A DNA stretch of 48,980 bases from Rubellimicrobium sp. CFH 75288 (GCF_009904055.1 NZ_WYDP01000016.1:1-48980); one strand, 5' to 3'. Counted from the first letter of the stretch, positions 25,946 through 33,937 are shown. The notes: generated by a model from the sequence alone, not told the origin. Translations and numbers: made by a program.

Positions 25946-26317
25946 ATGGCCACCGCCCCCTATGACGAGGGCAACGTCTTCGCCCGCATCCTGCGGGGCG
26001 AGATTCCCGCCGACATCGTCCACCAGACCGAGCACGCGATCGCCTTTCGCGACCTGCGCCCGCAGGCGCCCGTCCATGTACTGGTGATCCCGCGCGGGAC
26101 CTATCGCGACCTTGCGGATTTCGCCGCCCATGCCTCCGCGGCCGAGCAGGCGGGCTTCATGGCCTGCGTGAGCGAGTGCGTGCGCCTGCTCGGCCTCGAG
26201 GAGGGGGGCTTTCGCGCCATCGCCAATGCGGGGCCGAACGCCCATCAGGAGGTGCCGCATTTCCACCTTCACCTTCTGGGGGGGCGTCCGCTGGGGCCCC
26301 TTCTGGCGCGGGCCTGA
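25946..26317 (+). CDS. HIT-family purine nucleotide hydrolase (HinT-like)
   Basis: 123 residues of the histidine triad family. The N-terminal NVFARILRGEIPADIVHQTEHAIAFRDL and the triad VPHFHLHLLGG (His-x-His-x-His) near the C-terminus identify a HinT-type phosphoramidase that hydrolyses AMP-linked adducts. The ATG at 25946 follows GAAAGGA, 14 bases after the glycosyltransferase stop, so cotranscription is likely. The standard HIT length confirms that it is complete. Confidence 0.93.
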   Translation: MATAPYDEGNVFARILRGEIPADIVHQTEHAIAFRDLRPQAPVHVLVIPRGTYRDLADFAAHASAAEQAGFMACVSECVRLLGLEEGGFRAIANAGPNAHQEVPHFHLHLLGGRPLGPLLARA

Positions 26318-26386
26318 CGGCCGCGCGGCCCTTTTCCCGGCGCGCGGCGCAGGCTAGACCGCGCCGCGACCCCTTGCGAGACCCCG

Positions 26387-26686
26387 ATGACCGAGATCCG
26401 TCCGCTCCGCCGCACCGACCATCCCGATCCGACCGGCCTGCCGCCGCCGGAGGTCAAGATCGTCTCCGCCTGGCGCGTGTCCTGCGACGGCGGCCAGGGC
26501 GCGCTGGGCCATCCGCGCGTGTGGCTGTCGATCCCGCACGAGACGGGCTTCGTCGATTGCGGCTATTGCGACGCGCGCTTCGTGCACGCCTCGGCCGCGC
26601 CCGCCGCTGCAGGCGCGGCCGGTCCGGCCGACCACGTCCAGCCCGCCGACCGGGGCGCCCCCGTCCGGGGGCCCCAGCCGGGCTGA
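26387..26686 (+). CDS. Zinc-finger domain protein (CHCC, NDUFS6-like)
   Basis: 99 residues. The central part (about 28-68) has Cys in WRVSCDGG, then GHPRVWLSI and [12 protein letters not shown]. This is the CHCC zinc-binding arrangement found in mitochondrial complex I subunit NDUFS6 and small alphaproteobacterial relatives. The C-terminal ~30 residues are alanine/proline-rich and probably disordered. It may be an assembly-linked complex I accessory protein. That role is family knowledge, not shown here. The ATG at 26387 has only a weak ribosome site. Its stop is eight bases from the stop of the convergent flavoprotein gene. Confidence 0.85.
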   Translation: MTEIRPLRRTDHPDPTGLPPPEVKIVSAWRVSCDGGQGALGHPRVWLSIPHETGFVDCGYCDARFVHASAAPAAAGAAGPADHVQPADRGAPVRGPQPG

Positions 26687-26693
26687 GGGGCCT

Positions 26694-27968
26694 TCAGCCG
26701 AACATGTCGGCCACGATGGCGTCGTACCAGTCGAGGCTTTCGCGATAGGTCGCGGCGCGCAGCTCCGCGTCCTCCCCCGTCTGGGACACGAAGTTCGAGC
26801 CCTCGACGGTGGCGATCTTCTCCTCCGTGGGCTCGTAGGTGGCGCCGATCTTGACGCCGTTCTCGGGGCCGAGCAGCGACCAGCAGGTATTGGCGTAGCG
26901 GGCCGGGAAGGCGCGCGATCCGGTCAGTTCGCTGCGCACGACCATGGCCGCGACCTTGGCCTGGCTGTTGGCGGCATAGGCCGACTTGGGCATGTCGCCC
27001 TGCTGGGCGCTGTCGCCCAGGACGAAGATCGCCTCGTCCTCGCGCGAGCGCATGTCGAAGGCCGAGACCGGCACCCAGCCCGCCTCGTTCACGAGGCCCG
27101 CGCGATGGGCGATCCGGCCGGCTTCCTGCGGGCCGATGATGTTGGCGGCATCGGCGCGGAAGGTCTCGGTCGCGGTGACGATCTCCATCGTCCCGGCGTC
27201 CACGCGCTCGACGGGCCCCACGAGATCGGTGGGCAGCCGGTCGATCATGCCCGGATAGAGGGTGCCCCAGGCCTCCTCGAAGAGGGCCTGCTTGGAGAAC
27301 GTCTCCTTGGGGTCGATGAGGACGATCTTGGCCGTGGGATTGGTGCCGCTCAGCAGGTGGGCGATCATGGAGATGCGCTCGTAGGGGCCGGGCGGGCAGC
27401 GGTAGGGGTTGGGCGGAGCCACCATCACGAACAGCCCGCCCGGCGGCATGGCCTCGATCTGGGCGCGCAGCAGGGCGACCTGCGTGCCCCCGGTATAGGC
27501 GTGCGGCATCCGCGCCAGGGCCGCGATGTCCCAGCCCTCGATCGCGTCCTGCCGGAAGGCGATGCCCGGCGACAGGATCAGCCGGTCGTAGGGCACCGAG
27601 CCGCCGGAGGCGAGGCGCACCTCGCGCGCGTCGCGGTCGATCGCATCGGCCCAGTCGTGGACGACGTTGATCCCGTATTCGGTGGCCAGCCGCGCATAGG
27701 AATGCCCGAGGCTCTCCAGATCGCGGAAGCCCCCGATGTAGAGGTTGCCGAAATAGCAGGTGTCATAGCGGCGCGCGGGTTCGATCAGCGTGACGTCGAT
27801 CGCGCCGGCGCCGTCGCGCGCCAGATAGCGCGCCGCCGTCGCCCCGCCCGATCCGCCGCCCACCACCACCGCGCGCGGCCGCGCCTGGCCGAGCACCGCC
27901 GGGGCCGCCAGCACCGCAAGCCCTGCCGCACCGGCTCCCAGGAAGCCGCGCCGTCCGATCCGTCTCAT
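26694..27968 (-). CDS. Flavocytochrome c sulfide dehydrogenase flavoprotein subunit (SoxF/FccB-like)
   Basis: 424 residues. A twin-arginine-type signal (RRIGRRGFLGAG, residues 2-13) is followed by a hydrophobic stretch ending near ALA/VLGQA. The FAD-binding motif VVVGGGSGGATAARYLA comes next. The redox-active cysteines of this family appear as Cys71 in RRYDTCYFGN and Cys362 in RYANTCWSLLGPENG, the pair that forms the disulfide next to FAD. The C-terminal FCSD domain is present. With the cytochrome encoded 46 bases upstream it would oxidise sulfide or polysulfide in the periplasm and pass electrons to cytochrome c. The start ATG 27968 has GGAGGAGAA upstream. No other sox genes are in the window. 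Confidence 0.92.
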   Translation of the reverse strand: MRRIGRRGFLGAGAAGLAVLAAPAVLGQARPRAVVVGGGSGGATAARYLARDGAGAIDVTLIEPARRYDTCYFGNLYIGGFRDLESLGHSYARLATEYGINVVHDWADAIDRDAREVRLASGGSVPYDRLILSPGIAFRQDAIEGWDIAALARMPHAYTGGTQVALLRAQIEAMPPGGLFVMVAPPNPYRCPPGPYERISMIAHLLSGTNPTAKIVLIDPKETFSKQALFEEAWGTLYPGMIDRLPTDLVGPVERVDAGTMEIVTATETFRADAANIIGPQEAGRIAHRAGLVNEAGWVPVSAFDMRSREDEAIFVLGDSAQQGDMPKSAYAANSQAKVAAMVVRSELTGSRAFPARYANTCWSLLGPENGVKIGATYEPTEEKIATVEGSNFVSQTGEDAELRAATYRESLDWYDAIVADMFG

Positions 27969-28014
27969 GGGTTCTCCTCCCTCCCTCATCCCGTGCGCAC
28001 CAGGCCGCCCCTTT

Positions 28015-28446
28015 TCAGGGCGCGCGCGACTCGAAATAGACCGCAAGCGCCGCGATCTCCTCGTCCGACAGGCGTTGCGCCATCGTCCGCATCGTGGGGT
28101 TCTCCCCCAGCCCCGAGCGGTAGGCCGCAAGGCTGGTCGCGATCGCCTCGGCCGGCCAGCCGACGATGTCCGGGATGCCCTCGCCGCCTGCCCCCTCCCG
28201 GTGGCAGGCGGTGCAATCCCCTGACAGAAAGGCGCCCCATTCGGGGTCGGCCTCCGGTAGAAGGGCCAGCAGACGGTCCAGGTCCGCCTCGTCCGGACCG
28301 GCCGCGGCCGGGCTCGCTGCCGGCTCCTCCGCGACCGGACCGCCCGGCTCCTCCGCCAGGGCAGGACCTGCCAGCAGCAGAAGGCCGAGGATCGCTCCCC
28401 CGATGCGGACGGAATGGGGCGGGTGTCGCGTGTCTGCTGGGGCCAT
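28015..28446 (-). CDS. Class I cytochrome c, flavocytochrome c heme subunit (SoxE-like)
   Basis: 143 residues with a signal peptide (hydrophobic IGGAILGLLLLAGPALAEE), an alanine/proline/glutamate-rich linker (about 33-52) and one c-type heme domain. The heme site is GDCTACH with Cys78, Cys81 and His82. Met119 in NPTMRTM is the likely sixth ligand. The ending MAQRLSDEEIAALAVYFES is the typical terminal helix. Position directly upstream of the SoxF-like gene identifies it as the electron-accepting subunit of flavocytochrome c. The start ATG is at 28446. An upstream region of hairpins separates it from the ABC ATPase remnant. Confidence 0.9.
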   Translation of the reverse strand: MAPADTRHPPHSVRIGGAILGLLLLAGPALAEEPGGPVAEEPAASPAAAGPDEADLDRLLALLPEADPEWGAFLSGDCTACHREGAGGEGIPDIVGWPAEAIATSLAAYRSGLGENPTMRTMAQRLSDEEIAALAVYFESRAP

Positions 28447-28486
28447 GGCCGCTCCGCTGCTCTCCTCCCTGCCGGGCCCCGGACGG

Positions 28487-28509
28487 GGGGTGCCGCCTGG
28501 GGGCACCCC
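28487..28509. terminator. Hairpin upstream of cytochrome gene
   Basis: GGGGTGCC (28487-28494) and GGCACCCC (28502-28509) pair exactly with a seven-base loop. It lies 41 bases upstream of the leftward cytochrome start. It could belong to the 3' end of the degraded ABC ATPase gene or to the 5' leader of the cytochrome transcript. Confidence 0.45.
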
Positions 28510-28543
28510 TCTCGATCCGGCCCGCCGCGTCAGCGTGGACCGG

Positions 28544-28570
28544 GCGAACCCCTCGGCGCAAGGGGTTTGC
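28544..28570 (-). terminator. Hairpin after the ABC ATPase remnant
   Basis: AACCCCT (28547-28553) and AGGGGTT (28561-28567) pair exactly around seven bases. Adding flanking G, C and a G-T pair gives a ten-pair stem spanning 28544-28570. It lies 13 bases beyond the stop codon of the leftward ABC ATPase remnant, where the terminator of the original gene would be expected. Confidence 0.5.
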
Positions 28571-28583
28571 GCGAAAGGGCGGC

Positions 28584-28802
28584 TCAGATCCCGTGGCGAA
28601 GGGCCTGCCCCGTCTCCGCGTCGAACAGGATCATGTCGGACGGGGCGAAGGTCAGGCCGATCCGCTGGCCCAGGAGAGACCGGTGCAGGCCCGGCAGGAC
28701 GACGGACAGGACGGGCCCGGCTGCGGACCCGTCCAGCGGACCGCTCAGCACCGTCTCGGTCCCGAGATTCTCGGCCACCGCCACCCGGAGAGAGAGCGCG
28801 GC
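28584..28802 (-). pseudogene. 3' remnant of a sugar ABC transporter ATPase (TOBE domain only)
   Basis: The leftward frame ending at the TGA at 28584 encodes about 72 residues: ALSLRVAVAENLGTETVLSG, then VVLPGLHRSLLGQRIGLTFAPSDMILFDAETGQALRHGI. This is the C-terminal TOBE/regulatory end of MalK/UgpC-type sugar ABC ATPases. Upstream of about 28802 the frame loses resemblance. No Walker A, signature or Walker B motif exists between here and the SDR gene at 29041. About 290 N-terminal residues are therefore missing. The remnant is in the same orientation as the SDR gene. It could be expressed as a short protein from GTG 28784, but that is unlikely. It indicates a past sugar importer at this edge of the catabolic island. 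Confidence 0.75.
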
Positions 28803-28803
28803 C

Positions 28804-29040
28804 CGCTCGCGCCGGGATCCTCGCTGCCACCCCGCCGGCCTGGTTCCGGCGACCGTGGGCCCGGCGGCTGACGGGAGCCGCGATGCTCGACCGCCTGACC
28901 GGCCGGAGCCCGCAGCATGCCCGTTGGGTCAGGGGTGCTGCCCGAAGGCTTGTCCAGGCCCGGGCGTCCCCCGTCCGGGATGGCCGGCCCGGGATGCGAG
29001 AGGCCAGCCCGCCCTTCGCTGCGGGCGCGGCGGTGCGGCG
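28804..29040. other. Non-coding stretch, probable deletion junction
   Basis: 237 bases between the ABC ATPase remnant and the SDR gene. No coding sequence, RNA gene or recognisable repeat was found on either strand. Because a truncated gene ends here, this is the likely scar of the deletion or recombination that removed the rest of the sugar transporter gene. Confidence 0.45.
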
Positions 29041-29817
29041 TCAGCCATGGGCCCAGCCTCCGTCGATCAGGAAGGCCTGGCCCGAGGCCATGCGCGACTG
29101 GTCGGAGGCCAGAAACAGCGCCATCGCCGCGACATCCTCCGGCATCACCCGCCCGCGGAGGGGCTGGTTGCGCTCGAGCCAGGCCTCCGTCTCGGGATTG
29201 AGCCAGAGCGCGACCTGCCGCTCGGTCATCACCCAGCCGGGGACGAGCGCGTTGACCCGCACCCCGTGCGGTCCCAGTTCGCGCGCCATGGCCCGCGTCA
29301 GCCCGTGCATGGCGGCCTTGGCGGTCTCGTAGACCGGGAGGCCGGGGCTCAGCACCATCCAGCTGATCGACCCCAGATTGATGATGGACCCGCCGCCCGC
29401 CTCGATCATGCCGGGCGCGACGGCCTGGATGGCGAAGAAGGCGTGCCGCAGGTTGACGGCCATGCGCGCCTCCCACTCGTCGGGCTCCACGCGGCGCCAG
29501 TCGTGCCGGCTGTCGTCGGCCGCGTTGTTGACGAGGCAGCGCACGGGCCCGGCCTGCCGCTGCAGGCGCCCGATCGCGGCGCGATAGGCGCCGAGATCCG
29601 TCACGTCGGCGGCGACGAACCGGCAAGCCGCCCCCAGTTCCGCAGCCAGCCGCTCGCCGCGGGCGGCGTCGCGATCCACGAAGGAGACCGCGGCGCCCTG
29701 CGCGGCGAAGGCGCGGACCATGGCCTCGCCGATGCCGCTGGCGCCGCCCGACACGAGGACATGGGCTTCCGCCAGGTCGGCATAGCGCACCCCGTTCCAC
29801 AGATGGCTCGATGTCAT
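29041..29817 (-). CDS. SDR oxidoreductase, probable sugar 1-dehydrogenase
   Basis: 258 residues of a classical short-chain dehydrogenase. The cofactor motif is VSGGASGIGEAMVRAFA (about residues 22-38). NNAADDS replaces NNAG. The catalytic serine lies in NLGSISWM and the Tyr/Lys pair is YETAKAAMHG. The Asp-Arg after beta-2 (FVDRDAARG) favours NAD. The sequence resembles SDRs that oxidise aldoses such as galactose, arabinose or rhamnose at C1. The context of sugar-acid dehydratases supports that use. The start ATG 29817 follows GGGGAGGAG. It is divergent from the FAD oxidoreductase gene across a 66-base promoter region. Substrate is inferred, not shown. Confidence 0.85.
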   Translation of the reverse strand: MTSSHLWNGVRYADLAEAHVLVSGGASGIGEAMVRAFAAQGAAVSFVDRDAARGERLAAELGAACRFVAADVTDLGAYRAAIGRLQRQAGPVRCLVNNAADDSRHDWRRVEPDEWEARMAVNLRHAFFAIQAVAPGMIEAGGGSIINLGSISWMVLSPGLPVYETAKAAMHGLTRAMARELGPHGVRVNALVPGWVMTERQVALWLNPETEAWLERNQPLRGRVMPEDVAAMALFLASDQSRMASGQAFLIDGGWAHG

Positions 29818-29833
29818 CGGCTGCTCCTCCCCG

Positions 29834-29868
29834 GTTGACCGCCGACATCTGATATACTAGTCGTCAAC
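29834..29868. promoter_or_regulatory. Divergent promoter with nested inverted repeats
   Basis: This is the only AT-rich spot in the 66 bases between two divergent operons. GTTGAC (29834-29839) and GTCAAC (29863-29868) form an outer inverted repeat. CTGATATACTAG (29849-29860) is an inner imperfect palindrome centred on TATA, resembling operators of GntR-family sugar-acid regulators. TATACT at 29853 could be a -10 element, but no well-spaced -35 was found for it. The GntR protein encoded at 39050-39748 is the obvious candidate to bind here. Confidence 0.45.
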
Positions 29869-29883
29869 GAAAGGGGAGGAGTC

Positions 29884-31209
29884 ATGGACCAGCGACCGGC
29901 CGACAGGATCGCCACGGACGTGCTCGTGGTGGGCGGCGGAGCGGCCGGTGTGGCCGCCGCCGTCGCGGCCGCCGAGGCCGGGCTCCGGGTCACGCTCGTC
30001 GAGCGCGCGGGTTTCTGCGGCGGAGGCGCGGTGGCGGGCCTGTCGGGAACGGTCTGCGGCCTCTACACCGCGACCGAGGGCAACCGGCCCGAACAGGTCG
30101 TCTGGGGCTTCGCGGACCGCTTCGTGCGGGCGCTCGAGGCGCGCGGCGGCCTCGGACCCCCGGTCATTTACGGCAAGACGCTCACGCGCGTGCACGACCC
30201 GATCCGGTGGCGCGAGACGGCGGACGACCTGCTGGAGGAGGCCGGCGTGCGCGTCCTGTTCCATGCGCAGGCGACCGAGGCCCTCGTGGAGGGGGGCGAG
30301 CGGGTCGAGGGAGCGATCGTCGCCACCAAGGGCGGCCGGCTGCGGATCGACGCGCGCGTGACCGTGGACGCCTCGGGTGACGCGGATCTCGTGGCCATGG
30401 CGGGGTTGCCGTCCTTCGTGGGAGATGAAGGGCGCGTGCAGAACCCCACAATGATCTTCCGCATGGGCGGGGTGGATCTCGACGCCTTCCGGGCCGCCTG
30501 CGGCGAGGACACGATCATGCCCCCCTGGGTGTCGGCCATGATCGCCGAGGCCGACGAGGCCGGCGAGTTCCGCCTGCCGCGGCGCAAGATCTGGCTGTTT
30601 CCCACCACGCTGCCGGGCGTGGTGCTGTGCAACTGCACGCGCGTGATCGGCCGCGACGGCCGCGAGCTGCTGACCCTCGATCCCGACGACTTCACCGAGG
30701 CCGAGCGCGAGGGCCGCCGCCAGGCGCGCGAATATGCCCGCTTCTTCCGCGAGCGGCTGCCCGGCTTCGCGGAGGCGTTCCTGATCGACACCGGCACGCA
30801 GGTGGGCGTGCGGCAATCCCGTCAGGCCAGGGGCCGTGCGATGCTGGCCAACGCGGACGTCCTCGCCGGGCGCAAGAGCCCCGACGGGATCGTCCGCTCG
30901 CCCTGGCCCATCGAGCTGCACGCGGGCGAGAAGCCGCGCGTCGAATGGCTGCTCGACGACTGGTACGAGGTGCCCCTGGGCTGTCTCCAGCCCGAGCGCG
31001 GCACCGGGCTGCTGGTGGCCGGCCGCTGCCTGTCGGCCGAGCACGAGGCGGTGGCCTCGGCGCGCGTGACGGCCCAGTGCTTCGGCTACGGCGAGGCGGC
31101 GGGAACGGCCGCCGCCCAGGCGCTGCGCGAGGGGATCGCGACGGAGGCGGTCGTCGGCCGCGACCTGCGCAGGGAACTGAACGCACGGGGGGCGCGGCTC
31201 GATGACTAG
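29884..31209 (+). CDS. FAD-dependent oxidoreductase (PF12831-type)
   Basis: 441 residues. The dinucleotide-binding motif VLVVGGGAAGVAAAVAAAEAG (about residues 14-34) is followed by VERAGFCGGGAVAGLSGTVCG, the second FAD-contact region. VDASGDADLVAMAG is the family's central motif. The C-terminal half has TGTQVGVRQSRQARGRAML and GLLVAGRCLSAEHEAVASARV, typical of the FAD_oxidored family. Its reactions are mostly unknown. There is no signal peptide, so it is cytosolic. A strong AAAGGGGAGGAG site precedes the ATG at 29884. Its last eight bases overlap the following dehydratase gene, implying the two products are made together and may act in sequence. Confidence 0.87.
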   Translation: MDQRPADRIATDVLVVGGGAAGVAAAVAAAEAGLRVTLVERAGFCGGGAVAGLSGTVCGLYTATEGNRPEQVVWGFADRFVRALEARGGLGPPVIYGKTLTRVHDPIRWRETADDLLEEAGVRVLFHAQATEALVEGGERVEGAIVATKGGRLRIDARVTVDASGDADLVAMAGLPSFVGDEGRVQNPTMIFRMGGVDLDAFRAACGEDTIMPPWVSAMIAEADEAGEFRLPRRKIWLFPTTLPGVVLCNCTRVIGRDGRELLTLDPDDFTEAEREGRRQAREYARFFRERLPGFAEAFLIDTGTQVGVRQSRQARGRAMLANADVLAGRKSPDGIVRSPWPIELHAGEKPRVEWLLDDWYEVPLGCLQPERGTGLLVAGRCLSAEHEAVASARVTAQCFGYGEAAGTAAAQALREGIATEAVVGRDLRRELNARGARLDD

Positions 31210-32893
31210 GGAGAACGGCACGGGACCGGCCCGCCTGCGCAGCGACTTCCGCCCCGGCTCGACCCGCTGGGCCGTGCGGCGCGCGCAATGGCTCGCCATG
31301 GGGATCGCGGAGGAGGATTTCGCCAAGCCCAAGATCGCCGTGGTCAACTCCTCGTCCACGCTGTCGATCTGCTTCAGCCATCTCGATGCGGTGAGCCGCG
31401 TCGTGCAGGAGGCAATCCGCGCGGCCGGCGGCCTGCCCTTCGAGATCCGCACCGTCGCGCCGTCCGATTTCGTGACCAGCGCGGGCAAGCAGGGCCGCTA
31501 CCTGATGCCGTCGCGCGATCTTCTCGTCAACGACGTGGAGGTGCAGGTCGAGGGCGCGGTGCTGGACGCCGTGGTGTTTCTGGCCTCCTGCGACAAGACC
31601 ACGCCGGGCCAGCTCATGGCGGCAGGCCGGCTCGACCTGCCGGCGATCATCGTGCCCTGCGGCTACCAGCTCGGCGGGGCCTGCGGCGGGCGCGACGTGG
31701 ACATCGAGGACCTCTACAAGGGCGTGGGCACGGTGCTGGCGGGCCGCATGACGCTCGAGGACCTCACCGAATGGTCGCGCGTGGCGATCCGCGGCCCCGG
31801 CGTCTGCGCAGGGCTGGGGACCGCCAATTCCATGCACATCCTCGCCGAGGCGCTGGGCATGACCCTGCCGGGCGCGGCCCCGGTGCGCGGCGGCAGCGAG
31901 GCGATGGCGCGCAACGCCGCCGCCTCGGGGCGCCGCATCCTTGAGCTTCTGGCCGCGGGCGTGACGGCGCGGCAGGTGCTGACCCCGGCCGCCTTCCGCA
32001 ATGCGGTGCGCGTGGCCACGGCGCTCGGCCTGTCGGTCAACTGCGTGCGCCATCTGATTGCCGCCGCCATCGAGGCGGAGGCGGAGGTGGACATCCTGGC
32101 CGAGTTCCGTGCCGCCGCCGATCTGGTCCCGCTTCTGGCCGAGATCCGGCCGAACGGGCCGCGGCGGATCGAGGAGCTGGAGGCGGCCGGCGGGGCGCGG
32201 GGCGTGCTGCGCGCATTGCGGCCGCTCCTCGAGGACGGGCCGACGGTGGCGGGCTCGGTCATGGAGCGGCTCGAGGCCGCGCCCGAGCCCGACCCGGCCG
32301 TGATCGGCTCGCTCGACCGGCCCGTGCGGGCCGAGCCGGGGATCATCCTGATCCGCGGCAACCTCGCCCCGATCGGCGCGATCGTGAAGCTGGCCGCCGT
32401 GCCGCCCGACATCCGCCGCTTCGAAGGGCCGGCCCGCATCTTCGAGGACGAGGACGCGGCCATCGCCGCCCTGGGCGCGGGAGGGATCCGCCCCGGCGAC
32501 GTCATCGTGCTGCGGATGCTCGGCCCCCTGGGCGGTCCGGGAACGGTGTTCGCGGCGAGCTTCATGGCCGCCCTGGTCGGCTCGGGCCTGGGCGAGCAGG
32601 TGGCGGTGGTGACCGACGGCGAGCTGTCCGGCCTCAACCGCGGCATCACCATCGGCCAGATCATGCCCGAGGCGGCCGAGGGCGGGCCGCTCGCCGTCGT
32701 GGAGGAGGGCGACCGCGTGCGCATCGACCTGTGCGCGCGCGAGATCGCGGTGGATCTGGACGACGGCATGCTGGCGGCCCGCCTGGCCGCCTGGAAGCCG
32801 CCGCCGCCCACGCGCGAGCGGGGATGGCTCCGGCAGTACCGCGCGCTCGTGCAGCCGCTCTCGCGCGGTGCCGTGCTCAGGGGAGGGGACTGA
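31202..32893 (+). CDS. IlvD/Edd-family dehydratase, first copy (sugar acid or dihydroxy-acid dehydratase)
   Basis: 563 residues of the IlvD/Edd iron-sulfur dehydratase family. The three presumed cluster ligands are Cys57 (LSICFSHLD), Cys130 (ASCDKTTPG) and Cys202 (PGVCAGLGTANSM). The C-terminal active-site serine is in VTDGELSGLNRG. It begins inside the end of the FAD oxidoreductase gene (ATG 31202). It is clearly different from the second copy at 37325, lacking the ICNTW motif and having different cysteine spacing (73 and 72 residues). True dihydroxy-acid dehydratase for branched-chain amino acids is possible. The sugar importer immediately downstream favours a sugar-acid substrate. Confidence 0.88.
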   Translation: MTRENGTGPARLRSDFRPGSTRWAVRRAQWLAMGIAEEDFAKPKIAVVNSSSTLSICFSHLDAVSRVVQEAIRAAGGLPFEIRTVAPSDFVTSAGKQGRYLMPSRDLLVNDVEVQVEGAVLDAVVFLASCDKTTPGQLMAAGRLDLPAIIVPCGYQLGGACGGRDVDIEDLYKGVGTVLAGRMTLEDLTEWSRVAIRGPGVCAGLGTANSMHILAEALGMTLPGAAPVRGGSEAMARNAAASGRRILELLAAGVTARQVLTPAAFRNAVRVATALGLSVNCVRHLIAAAIEAEAEVDILAEFRAAADLVPLLAEIRPNGPRRIEELEAAGGARGVLRALRPLLEDGPTVAGSVMERLEAAPEPDPAVIGSLDRPVRAEPGIILIRGNLAPIGAIVKLAAVPPDIRRFEGPARIFEDEDAAIAALGAGGIRPGDVIVLRMLGPLGGPGTVFAASFMAALVGSGLGEQVAVVTDGELSGLNRGITIGQIMPEAAEGGPLAVVEEGDRVRIDLCAREIAVDLDDGMLAARLAAWKPPPPTRERGWLRQYRALVQPLSRGAVLRGGD

Positions 32894-32948
32894 CCCTGCG
32901 GGCCTTCGGCCCCGAACCGGTCCGAGACCAAGGGAGGAGGATGCAAGA

Positions 32949-33929
32949 ATGAAAGCATGGATCGCAGCCCTGGCCGTGGCGGTGGCCCTGCCGGGACTGG
33001 CCGCGGCGCAGGAGGCCGAGGACCGCTCCGGCCAGCGCTACGTGATGGTGGTTCCGATCTCGGGCCACCCCTTCTGGGTCGCCATCCGCAACGGCGCGCA
33101 GGACGCGGCCGACCAGCTCGGCGTGCGCTTCGAGTTCACCGGCCCGGTCGAGTTCGACAACCGCGCCCAGCAGCAGCAGATCGAGCAGATCGCGGTGACG
33201 CGGCCCGCGGCCTTTCTCACCGGCGCGTTCGACCCCACGATGAGCGACACGATCGACCGCGTGACCGAGATGGGCATTCCGGTCGTCACCTTCGACAGCG
33301 ATGCCCCCGACAGCCGGCGCATCAGCTTCATCGGTCCCGATCACTACAACATCGGCTGGGAATACGGCCGCAAGATGGTGGAGATGCTGCGCGAGCGCGG
33401 CCTCGAGGAGGGGCAGATCGGCCTGCTGACGGCCGTGGACCAGACCAACCTCCAGGTGCGCATCCGCGGGCTCGAGGACTATCTCGCGCAGAATGCCCCG
33501 ACCTTCGAGGTCGTGGCCACGGAGGACAACCGGGGCGACGACCAGGTGACCGCCGACCGCGCCAAGGCCATGATGACCGCCAACCCGGACATCGACGGCC
33601 TGATCGTCATCAACGGCACCGGCAGCGGCATGGGCACGGCGATCAACGAACTGGGCCTCGCCGGACAGGTGACGGTGCTGACCTCGGACGTGTTCGACCC
33701 GATCCTGTGCGCCATCCTCGACGGTTCGGTGCAGACGACCTCCTCGGTCAACACCTATCTCGAGGGCTATCTGGCGCTGCTGTTCGCCTACCACTACGTC
33801 AACGGCCATCTCGACAACGTGCCGGGGGCCGATGTGGGCGTGAACAAGCTGCCGCCGGTGGTCGATCCGGGGCTGTTCTTCATCGACGCCTCCAACGCCG
33901 AGCAGTTCCTCACCGGCAGCTGCGGCTGA
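32949..33929 (+). CDS. Sugar ABC transporter substrate-binding protein (RbsB-like)
   Basis: A 326-residue periplasmic binding protein of the type I (ribose/galactose) fold. The signal peptide is MKAWIAALAVAVALPGLAAAQ. The mature protein contains YVMVVPISGHPFWVAIRNGAQ, the FDPTMSDTIDRVTEMGIPVVTFDSD hinge segment and IDGLIVINGTGSGMGTAI, all typical of CUT2 importers. The ATG at 32949 is preferred: it gives the signal peptide and has GGGAGGA upstream. It is followed by a hairpin and then permease and ATPase genes. The ligand is probably an aldose or related sugar feeding the dehydratase pathway. Confidence 0.93.
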   Translation: MKAWIAALAVAVALPGLAAAQEAEDRSGQRYVMVVPISGHPFWVAIRNGAQDAADQLGVRFEFTGPVEFDNRAQQQQIEQIAVTRPAAFLTGAFDPTMSDTIDRVTEMGIPVVTFDSDAPDSRRISFIGPDHYNIGWEYGRKMVEMLRERGLEEGQIGLLTAVDQTNLQVRIRGLEDYLAQNAPTFEVVATEDNRGDDQVTADRAKAMMTANPDIDGLIVINGTGSGMGTAINELGLAGQVTVLTSDVFDPILCAILDGSVQTTSSVNTYLEGYLALLFAYHYVNGHLDNVPGADVGVNKLPPVVDPGLFFIDASNAEQFLTGSCG

Positions 33930-33937
33930 CCGTCAGT

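Noticed and set aside
28917-29201. Possible rightward small gene in the gap beside the ABC ATPase remnant
   Set aside because: Most of the frame is antisense to the SDR gene. The part in the gap is Pro/Arg/Gly-rich, with no ribosome site or family resemblance.
31202-32893. Loss of an iron-sulfur ligand in the first IlvD-type enzyme (VVNS where the second has ICNT)
   Set aside because: The first ligand in this family is the later cysteine (C-x-x-H region), which is present as Cys57. The ICNT cysteine is not the conserved ligand, so the cluster set is complete.
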